Shown piece after piece: positions 1 through 6,694 of a stretch of 38,911 nucleotides of DNA. The DNA lies in contig DATLTB010000058.1 of the NCBI GenBank assembly GCA_035533815.1, forward strand, positions 1 to 38,911. The letters are read 5' to 3'. Position numbers and translations under genes: made by a program. How positions within the stretch are numbered: the stretch's first letter is position 1; every line of letters begins with the position of its first letter. The notes beneath the pieces are model-generated. The model did no database searches. It was not told where the DNA came from and worked only from the letters and a program-made list of their open reading frames with translations. The stretch is from JANWKA01 sp035533815. Lineage in GTDB: Bacteria; Bacteroidota; Bacteroidia; Chitinophagales; Chitinophagaceae.

Positions 1-507
1 ATTCCGGCACTGTAACAAATGGTTGGTAAGGTGCCTTTTATTACTATGCGATCGTAACAGTTCAATATCCCTGATATCTTATCTGAATATCTCTCATTTA
101 GAAGTTCCATTTTTTTTATACTAATTTAACGATTTCTTAATATCGTTAAATTTTGGTTCTGGCTTGTCCAGGTTAGGTATACTTACCGTTATACATTGAA
201 TTTCTTGTAAGAAAACCATTTTACCTCATCGCTGGGGGGGGGCCTTTTGGTCAGTCATTACTTTCCGTTCACAACCGGACATCGTGATGGATTGTCAGTA
301 CCGTTATTCCATTCATCTATCCTGAGACTATACCGAAAAGTATCCCCCAAATGGTATTTCGGGGCAATTAGAGAACTATCCTGCTGGGCAAGTCATGGCA
401 GGAGAAGGGAAACTAACAGGGAAGACATAAACTAAAGAAGCATTCTTTCAGACCTTTTAACGGAAATGATTTTTTCCTGTAGTGTTTATTTAAATCATTT
501 CAGGAGC
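1..507. other. gene-free left edge with one perfect inverted repeat
   Basis: I see no credible gene here; the short open frame at 247-435 has no recognisable domain and low-complexity composition. Visible structure: a perfect 10-bp inverted repeat (ATTTAACGAT at 124-133 and ATCGTTAAAT at 142-151, 8-base spacer) and a run of nine G at 234-242. The stretch lies downstream of the minus-strand glycosylasparaginase gene, so the repeat could be a bidirectional terminator or an operator of a gene outside the window. Confidence 0.5.
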
Positions 508-1572
508 TCATTGTATGGAAGTCTCGAAAGAGGATTTGCAGTCAAAAAGTTTATTGGGAATGGCATTAGAGTAAACCGCGTAGTTGAATCCCCGCTGAAG
601 GCACCAGGCCCCGGTCTCTCCGTGTCTGTTGACGGCTAGATAACCCAGCTGGATTTGTTTTGCCCAGTCCGGCCATTTTTTGATCACCCGCTCAATGGCG
701 ATCCTGCAAGCTTCTTCGGGAGAATGTCCCTGACGCATCATTTCCACGACTACACTCGTTCCGACAATTTTCATGTTGGCTTCACCCAGTCCGGTTGAGG
801 TAGCCGCACCAACCTCATTATCCACATAAAGCCCATCGCCGAGTATCGGGGAGTCTCCCACGCGGCCATGCATCTTGAAGGCCAGGCCACTGGTCGTGCA
901 GGCGCCGGAGAGGTTACCCCGGCTGTCCAGGGCCAGGATACCGATGGTATCATGGTTATGTTTGCCCCCCGGCATATTAGCTGTGTCCCGGCCTCCCAGT
1001 TTATTTTCAATATTGATTATGGGTTGGTATTGGGAAGTTTTGAGCCATTTTTTCCAGTCCTTTCTGGATTTTGGGGTGAGCAGGTTTTCTTTTTTGAATC
1101 CCTGGGAAAGGGCGAACTGCAGGGCACCTTCCCCCACCAGCAGTACATGCGGGGTTTTTTCCATCACCGCCCGGGCCACGGAAACAGCATGCACGATATG
1201 TTCCAGGCATCCCACCCCTCCTCCGTTGCCATGTTCGTCCATAATGCAGGCATCCAGGGTGACATGACCATCACGGTCCGGAAGGCCACCCAATCCCACG
1301 CTTTGGTTATTCGGATCCGCTTCGGGAACCCGGGCTCCCGCCTCCACGGCATCCAGGGCGCGGCCTCCCTGACTCAGGATTTTCCAGGCCGCAATATTGG
1401 CCGGTACCCCAAAATCCCAGGTGGATACCACTAAAGGCCCGGCTGATGCACTGACCCCCGGGGAAGGGATCCGGGCCAGAACGGATTTGTTCATGGAAAG
1501 TATCGCTGTCCCCCAGGCAGCTGTCTGCAGGAATTTTCTCCGATTTTGCATATCAGTAATTTGAACATTCAA
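508..1572 (-). CDS. N4-(beta-N-acetylglucosaminyl)-L-asparaginase (glycosylasparaginase), Tat-exported
   Basis: An Ntn-hydrolase of the glycosylasparaginase family, which cleaves the GlcNAc-Asn bond left when N-glycoproteins are degraded, giving aspartate and GlcNAc. The precursor self-cleaves before a Thr that becomes the nucleophile; here the junction is HDTIGI with Thr209, so the alpha chain is about residues 45-208 and the beta chain 209-354. A further motif, GRVGDSPILGDG (about 236-247), is the substrate-binding segment of the family. The N-terminus carries a twin-arginine signal (NRRKFLQTAAW, residues 10-20), so it probably acts in the periplasm or outside. The start at 1572 is the longest; Met8 (1551) is equally plausible because it sits just before the RR motif. 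Length 354 aa is normal. It is the last gene of a minus-strand run after the ROK kinase (86-bp gap), and a TATTTTTG box in that gap suggests its own promoter. Confidence 0.9.
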   Translation of the reverse strand: MNVQITDMQNRRKFLQTAAWGTAILSMNKSVLARIPSPGVSASAGPLVVSTWDFGVPANIAAWKILSQGGRALDAVEAGARVPEADPNNQSVGLGGLPDRDGHVTLDACIMDEHGNGGGVGCLEHIVHAVSVARAVMEKTPHVLLVGEGALQFALSQGFKKENLLTPKSRKDWKKWLKTSQYQPIINIENKLGGRDTANMPGGKHNHDTIGILALDSRGNLSGACTTSGLAFKMHGRVGDSPILGDGLYVDNEVGAATSTGLGEANMKIVGTSVVVEMMRQGHSPEEACRIAIERVIKKWPDWAKQIQLGYLAVNRHGETGAWCLQRGFNYAVYSNAIPNKLFDCKSSFETSIQ

Positions 1573-1627
1573 TCAGTAGTGTAAAATTGGGTGAATGGGG
1601 CATCGGTCATGAATTACGATAAATTAC

Positions 1628-1635
1628 AAAAATAT
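1628..1635 (-). promoter_or_regulatory. Bacteroidota -7 box (TATTTTTG) before the glycosylasparaginase gene
   Basis: On the minus strand this reads TATTTTTG, a full match to the Bacteroidota -7 consensus TAnnTTTG, 56 bp upstream of the start at 1572. No TTTG at the usual 19-21 bp spacing is seen upstream, so it is a single-box prediction. Confidence 0.4.
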
Positions 1636-1658
1636 TTATATTAAGCCTGGAATTGCTG

Positions 1659-2618
1659 TCAATCTTTCATTTCCCAGACCAGCGCGCTGGCACCCAGGAT
1701 AGCCGCATGGCTTTCCTTGAGTTGGCTCTGCATCAGCTTGACCTTCCCGGACCAGATCTTCAACACCTGGCGGTCCATATATTTTCGGGTGGGGATAAGC
1801 AGCAGATCCCCGGCTTTTGTCAGACCCCCGAAGAGAATGATCGCTTCCGGTGCGGTGAAAGCTATGGCATTGGCCAGGGCTTTTCCGAGTATTTTGGCTG
1901 TGAATTCCACAGCTTCCAGGGCCAGCTTATCACCTTTAATTGCCGCGTCGCAGATTGTTTTGGCGGATAGTTGTCCGGGGGGTACCGTCCTTAGCAGACT
2001 GTCGGTCTTTTTCTTTTTCAGCAGGTCTTCCATGGTCCGCAGGATGCCGGTGGCGGAAGCATAGGTTTCCAGACAGCCATACCGCCCGCACCCGCATAGC
2101 CTTCCCTCATCTTCCACAATTACATGTCCCAGCTCACCGGCAAATCCGTCATGTCCGTATATCAGCTGACCATTGGCCACGATCCCGCTGCCCAGGCCGG
2201 TGCCCAGCGTGATCATGATAAAATCTTTCATCCCCTTGGCTGCACCATAGGTCATTTCACCGATGGCAGCCGCATTGGCATCATTGGTCACCACCGCCTG
2301 GAGACCGAATCGTTCCTTGATGAGATTGGATAATGGGATCACTCCTTTCCAGGGTAGGTTGGGGGCAAATTCTATAGTGCCGTTATAAAAATTACCATTA
2401 GGAGCACCGATCCCCATACCCTTGATCTGCTCAGCACCACCGACCTGATCAATTAGGGGGGCAATGCGGGAATACAGCGCATCCACGAAGAGGGTCACAT
2501 CTTCAAATCCCCGGGTCGACATCGTGTTCTCGAAAAGGAGGTTGCCCCTGCGATCCACTACCCCGAATACGGTATTGGTTCCACCGATGTCAATGCCCAC
2601 CGCTAATTGCTGAATCAT
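1659..2618 (-). CDS. ROK-family sugar kinase (glucokinase or N-acetylglucosamine kinase type)
   Basis: Cytoplasmic ATP-dependent hexose kinase of the ROK family. Visible: the N-terminal phosphate-binding motif DIGGTNTVFGVV (residues 9-20), the catalytic Asp113 in TNDANAAAIGE, the glycine-rich TLGTGLGSGIV (137-147), and the structural zinc site His165 plus Cys175, Cys177 and Cys182 in the LCGCGRYGCLE segment. The 319 aa length is typical of single-domain ROK kinases without a DNA-binding head, so this is an enzyme, not a ROK repressor. The gene starts inside the 3' end of the upstream permease (29-bp overlap), which implies translational coupling and that the permease feeds the kinase. With glycosylasparaginase downstream, GlcNAc is a reasonable substrate besides glucose; the sequence alone does not decide. 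Confidence 0.9.
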   Translation of the reverse strand: MIQQLAVGIDIGGTNTVFGVVDRRGNLLFENTMSTRGFEDVTLFVDALYSRIAPLIDQVGGAEQIKGMGIGAPNGNFYNGTIEFAPNLPWKGVIPLSNLIKERFGLQAVVTNDANAAAIGEMTYGAAKGMKDFIMITLGTGLGSGIVANGQLIYGHDGFAGELGHVIVEDEGRLCGCGRYGCLETYASATGILRTMEDLLKKKKTDSLLRTVPPGQLSAKTICDAAIKGDKLALEAVEFTAKILGKALANAIAFTAPEAIILFGGLTKAGDLLLIPTRKYMDRQVLKIWSGKVKLMQSQLKESHAAILGASALVWEMKD

Positions 2619-4494
2619 AATCCAGGCCTTGTGATTTTAAGATGGATTTTACCCGGTAACCGAAGAAAGCCAGATAGGAAAAACATAAGATGGGTATGAT
2701 ATAGGAATGCTGAATACCGATCCGGGGGATATCGGCCAGTCCACCCTGCAAGGGGGGAATCAGGGCACCACCGAGTATCATCATGATCAAAAAAGCCGAT
2801 CCCTGGCTGGTATATTTTCCAAGTCCGGTGATAGCCAGCGCAAATATGCTGGGCCACATGACGGAACAAAACAGGCCGCCGCTGATCAGGGCAAAAGCTC
2901 CGAACACCCCGTGGAACAATACACCCAGGGACATCGCAGCAATCCCTAAAAACCCGAATATCATCAGGGTCTTTGATGGTTTTTCCTGACCCCAGAAAAA
3001 TCCTGCCATCTGAATGAAAATGCAGGGAATGAAAGGCAGGAGTTCCGGAATATTGTTATGCTTGAGCATGTTGACCAGCAGGATCACCCCATAAGCTATA
3101 AAAGGAATGATCACCATCAGCACCTTTCGGGTAGTCCGGGACAGGTTGAATGCCGTGATCCCGCCGGTCCAGCGGCCGATCATCAGGCCTCCCCAGTAAA
3201 GAGAGATATAGGGACTAATCTGGGAAGCATCCAGCCCGGCGATAGTCAGAAATCCCGGATGTTCCAGCAAGGTACCCATATTGCTCTGTATGGTCACTTC
3301 CACACCCACATACACAAAAATACCGATCATGCCCAGCACCAGCTGGGGATACCGCATAGCCCCCCAGCCCTCCGGGTTGGATTTGGCTGCATTATTGGAA
3401 TAAAATAAAACGACCAGGATGCCGATGATGCCCACGATGAACAAGGGAAGCCTGAAATTAAATAATATCCCCCCTACGATGAGCAGGAAAATAGCGGTGA
3501 TCATATTCATGGATGCAGTGGCTTTCCTGGTCTTTTCAAACTCTTCATGACTGGTTACTTCAGGCATTTTGGCTATCCAGAATAATATAGCCACTGCCAG
3601 GAACAGGGCGGCGATCAGCAGGTACATTTTATTTACCGAACTGATATTGGCATTGCTGGCCGAAGAGCCGGCATTGCCGAATAGGAGCCAGCTGATGATC
3701 AGGGGGCCGATAGTGGTGCCGAAAGAGTTCACCCCGCCGGCCAGGTTGAGCCGGTGGGCACCTGTGGCCGGGTCACCGAGGGCCACTGCGAACGGCTGGG
3801 CTGCAGTTTGCTGCAGGGAGAACCCCAGGGCAACCAGAAACATGGCCATCAGGATCAATCCAAAATAACCAAAGGTGACGGTTTGATTGAACTTTTGCTG
3901 CAGAATACCCAGCAAGGTATTCAGGCGGCCCTGGGGAAAAGAAGCCTTATAAAGTTTTAGATGGTTGTCAGTCTGGAAGGATTGGCTATCCATCAGGTGC
4001 AGGATATCCGTATTCCCGGTATACTGGGATGCCTGGTCCCCGAAGCTGACTTCCAGGTTGTATTCCTTTTTGCTCCGGACTATATGGATCTGATGGTCGG
4101 TAGTCTGGATTTCCTGATTCAGCTGCAGTTGGCTGATCTTGTCTGCTGTTGAATTAATAGGCACCACGATCTGTTTGTTGATACAGGGGATCATGACCAG
4201 GGCACCCAATACGGAAATCAGTAAGCCGTAAATGATACCCTTTTTATATCCGATCCGGTTTAGTATATCCACCTTCCTGGCGGCAGAAAACAGGTACAGG
4301 ATCAGTGACCCAATGAAATAAGCGCTGTAAAAGGCAAAATCAATCAGCTGGGACTGAAGCTGGGTCAGGTTGAAATGGGATTTACAAAAAGGGATGAACA
4401 CCCCATTGGAAGCTGCCAGGAAACCCCAGAAAAAAAATACGGTGACAAGGACAAAGAAGGTGGGTTGTAGGCCACCGGAACGCTTTTCAGCCAT
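2590..4494 (-). CDS. MFS sugar permease of the FHS (fucose/glucose-galactose/GlcNAc) family with a periplasmic insertion
   Basis: Inner-membrane proton-coupled sugar importer. The N-terminal part (FFFWGFLAASNGVFIPFCK, about residues 20-38), the loop-2 motif RIGYKKG (80-86) and the TM4 segment SLQQTAAQPFAVALG (226-240) followed by RLNLAGGVNSFGTTIGPL are the hallmarks of the FucP/GluP/NagP group. At 634 aa it is about 200 residues longer than the usual 410-440. Roughly 100 of these form a soluble, charged insertion between TM3 and TM4 (about 105-205), predicted to be on the periplasmic side; the rest lies in longer loops in the second half. It overlaps the ROK kinase by 29 bp and is divergent from galK, so hexose or N-acetylhexosamine import is likely; the exact sugar is not readable. 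Confidence 0.88.
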   Translation of the reverse strand: MAEKRSGGLQPTFFVLVTVFFFWGFLAASNGVFIPFCKSHFNLTQLQSQLIDFAFYSAYFIGSLILYLFSAARKVDILNRIGYKKGIIYGLLISVLGALVMIPCINKQIVVPINSTADKISQLQLNQEIQTTDHQIHIVRSKKEYNLEVSFGDQASQYTGNTDILHLMDSQSFQTDNHLKLYKASFPQGRLNTLLGILQQKFNQTVTFGYFGLILMAMFLVALGFSLQQTAAQPFAVALGDPATGAHRLNLAGGVNSFGTTIGPLIISWLLFGNAGSSASNANISSVNKMYLLIAALFLAVAILFWIAKMPEVTSHEEFEKTRKATASMNMITAIFLLIVGGILFNFRLPLFIVGIIGILVVLFYSNNAAKSNPEGWGAMRYPQLVLGMIGIFVYVGVEVTIQSNMGTLLEHPGFLTIAGLDASQISPYISLYWGGLMIGRWTGGITAFNLSRTTRKVLMVIIPFIAYGVILLVNMLKHNNIPELLPFIPCIFIQMAGFFWGQEKPSKTLMIFGFLGIAAMSLGVLFHGVFGAFALISGGLFCSVMWPSIFALAITGLGKYTSQGSAFLIMMILGGALIPPLQGGLADIPRIGIQHSYIIPILCFSYLAFFGYRVKSILKSQGLDYDSAISGGH

Positions 4495-4705
4495 AAGAAA
4501 TGTTTTTCAGTGAACTGCAGTTGTGGTTGATGCAATGGGCTAAAGTAGACATAAAAAATTATGATTTATTCAAATTTTTACCTGTTTTGCAGTAGGTTGT
4601 CCGATATTGTTCCGATAATATCGCCAACTGGCCTAAATTTGAAAATCAGTTTTACTTTGCGGAGGAATAGACCTGCTAAATTATTCCGGTATTTATCCAC
4701 CACTG
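4495..4705. promoter_or_regulatory. divergent control region between the sugar permease operon and galK, with an operator-like repeat
   Basis: This 211-bp gap must hold both promoters. It contains CGATATT (4602-4608) and its exact inverse AATATCG (4617-4623) with an 8-base spacer that repeats the TCCGATA of the left half, so inverted and direct repeats are interlaced. Near-consensus -7 boxes are TACTTTAG on the minus strand (4540-4547) and TACTTTGC on the plus strand before galK. A shared repressor or activator site is the simplest reading; no regulator gene is in the window. Confidence 0.4.
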
Positions 4706-5851
4706 ATGATTAAACATATACGTAACAAGTTCATCAATCTGTTTTCCGGTAAACCTATCCTGGTTGCTTCCCCGGGCAGGGTAAACCTGATTGGTGAACA
4801 TACGGACTATAATGAAGGTTTTGTACTCCCGGCAGCCATTGACCTCTGTACCTATTTTGCAGTCGCTCCAAATGGGTTAAAACTCATTCGCCTGCACGCG
4901 GATGCCTTTGACCAGACCCAGGTCTTTAATCTGGATAATCTGGCTCCTTCCACCGGATGGGCTAACTATTTGCTGGGGGTGGTGGCCCAGTTTCAGGTGC
5001 GTGGGTACCCGGTCAGCGGATTTGACTGCGTTTTGGGCGGAAATATTCCCATCGGGGCAGGGTTATCCTCTTCTGCATCCCTGGAATGTGGTTTGGCTTT
5101 TTCACTGGATCATATTTTCGGGTTTGGCGTGGACAAACTGGAATTAGCCAAATTGGGTCAGCTGGCAGAGCATGAATATGTGGGTGTGCAATGCGGGATC
5201 ATGGATCAATTTGCCAGCCTGTACGGAAAAAAAGGCCGGTTGGTCCGGTTGGATTGCCGTAGCCTGGAGCATGAATATATTCCCTTTGACTTTCCGGAAT
5301 ACCGGATCCTGCTGTGCAATACCCTGGTGAACCACTCCCTGGCGAGTTCCCAGTACAATATCAGGCGAAAGCAATGTGAGGAGGGAGTGGAACTGCTCAG
5401 GCCATTTTTTCCGCAAATCAAAACGCTCCGGGATGTCCGGGCCAGTGATCTGCAGGACCAGAAAGATATATTACCCCCCCTTATCCTGCAACGATGCCAA
5501 TATGTGGTAGAGGAAAACTGCCGGGTACTGCGGTCCTGTAGCCTGCTCAAAGAAGGGAACCTGGATGATTTTGGGAAACTCATGTATGAATCGCACTGGG
5601 GGCTTAGCCGGAAGTATGAAGTCAGCTGCCCGGAACTGGATTTTCTGGTCGAACTGGCTGCTGGGTATCCGGGGGTTACAGGAGCCCGGATGATGGGAGG
5701 CGGGTTCGGGGGATGTGTGATCAGCATAGTCCGGGAGGAAGCCGTTCTGGAATTCAGCCTGGAGATCAGCTCCAAGTATCAGAAACGGTTTTCCCGACCA
5801 TCGGAAATTTATGTCACTTCCATCGAAGATGGGACGACGCTTATTCCCTGA
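4706..5851 (+). CDS. galK: galactokinase
   Basis: GHMP-family kinase that phosphorylates alpha-D-galactose at C1, the entry step of the Leloir pathway. Motif 1, PGRVNLIGEHTDYNEG (residues 23-38), is the galactokinase signature; motif 2, GAGLSSSASLE (about 117-127), is the ATP-binding loop; MDQFASLYG holds the catalytic Asp; motif 3 is GARMMGGGFGGCVI near the C-terminus. The 381 aa length is normal. The start at 4706 puts the signature at the expected distance from the N-terminus. No galT, galE or mutarotase gene is adjacent, so the rest of the pathway lies elsewhere. It is transcribed away from the permease/ROK operon and converges with the hydrolase gene at 5894. Confidence 0.96.
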   Translation: MIKHIRNKFINLFSGKPILVASPGRVNLIGEHTDYNEGFVLPAAIDLCTYFAVAPNGLKLIRLHADAFDQTQVFNLDNLAPSTGWANYLLGVVAQFQVRGYPVSGFDCVLGGNIPIGAGLSSSASLECGLAFSLDHIFGFGVDKLELAKLGQLAEHEYVGVQCGIMDQFASLYGKKGRLVRLDCRSLEHEYIPFDFPEYRILLCNTLVNHSLASSQYNIRRKQCEEGVELLRPFFPQIKTLRDVRASDLQDQKDILPPLILQRCQYVVEENCRVLRSCSLLKEGNLDDFGKLMYESHWGLSRKYEVSCPELDFLVELAAGYPGVTGARMMGGGFGGCVISIVREEAVLEFSLEISSKYQKRFSRPSEIYVTSIEDGTTLIP

Positions 5852-5893
5852 TCAGGAATGCCCTGGAAACACTTTGAAAATGAGTTCATCTCT

Positions 5894-6694
5894 TCACCGG
5901 TTCCCGGAATGCGGGAATCTTTCCGGGGATGGTTTTTGGGGTAACCCCGCCGGAAGGTCATCCAGGATCAGTCGGGCAATATCCTGCTTATTGGGTCCGT
6001 AATGATGACCCCCGTCCAGGTAAATGACCCGGGTATCGGACCGGGGAAGTTCATTCATGGGATATTCCTTTTCTTTTTTCCCGAAAATGCAAAGCAGGGG
6101 TTTCCCCCGGATTTGATTGATCTCGGGAGGAACAGGATATTCCCAGTTCCCCCGGTTTTCCAGCATCTGGGAGATATGGATTTCGAAATCCACACTGGGA
6201 CCCGGGGACATCAGCACGATCAGGCTAATCCTGGAACGCAATTCTTCATCCAGGCGGTTTACGATAAAGGGAAGTACATCAGCACCGAAGGAATAGCCTA
6301 CCAGGACCAGGTTTTCCCGATGCCAGCGTTTCAGATAATAATCCAGCAGGACGCTGACCGCTGCCGTGGTATTTGCGGGCGTTTTTTTATTCCAGAAATA
6401 ATGGAGTGAATTAAGTGCAACGACAGGGGAACCCTGGCGGGCAAAGGAAGCTGCCAAATTTTGCTCCAGTCCTCTGTAACCACCGTCACCGGTCAGCAAT
6501 AGGACCATGGGCATACTGGGATTAACCAAGGATGGAGTCACTATGATCGGTAGATTGCCCGGCCCTGCTGGCTGTTGCACGCCCTTAACCATACCGGGAA
6601 GGGCCATGGCCGGGCAATCAGGAATACAGCTCATCCAAAGCAGGAAATAAACCATCCGTTTAATGATAACGGGTAAATCAGGAATGGGTCTCAT
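5894..6694 (-). CDS. VirJ/AcvB-type alpha/beta hydrolase, probable aminoacyl-phosphatidylglycerol hydrolase
   Basis: A serine hydrolase of the VirJ family. An N-terminal hydrophobic segment (about 14-31) looks like a signal peptide, so the enzyme should be periplasmic. Features of the family: LLLTGDGGYRG (66-75) forming the oxyanion region, the nucleophile elbow GYSFGADVLPF with Ser135, and the terminal LDGGHHYG with His230/His231 as the catalytic His candidates. Its start overlaps the stop of the mprF-like gene by 4 bp (ATGA type), so the two are cotranscribed and coupled. In Agrobacterium the homologous AcvB is encoded with the MprF homologue LpiA and hydrolyses lysyl-phosphatidylglycerol (established for that system). 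The same role here is inferred from family and gene pairing. Confidence 0.82.
   Translation of the reverse strand: MRPIPDLPVIIKRMVYFLLWMSCIPDCPAMALPGMVKGVQQPAGPGNLPIIVTPSLVNPSMPMVLLLTGDGGYRGLEQNLAASFARQGSPVVALNSLHYFWNKKTPANTTAAVSVLLDYYLKRWHRENLVLVGYSFGADVLPFIVNRLDEELRSRISLIVLMSPGPSVDFEIHISQMLENRGNWEYPVPPEINQIRGKPLLCIFGKKEKEYPMNELPRSDTRVIYLDGGHHYGPNKQDIARLILDDLPAGLPQKPSPERFPHSGNR

Noticed and set aside
234..242. Run of nine G as a phase-variation switch
   Set aside because: Not inside or next to any recognisable start or promoter in the window.
247..435. 62-aa open frame near the left edge
   Set aside because: No domain, no ribosome-binding or promoter support, composition unlike the real genes.
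868..1434. 188-aa plus-strand frame opposite glycosylasparaginase
   Set aside because: Shadow of the minus-strand gene, which has full family motifs.
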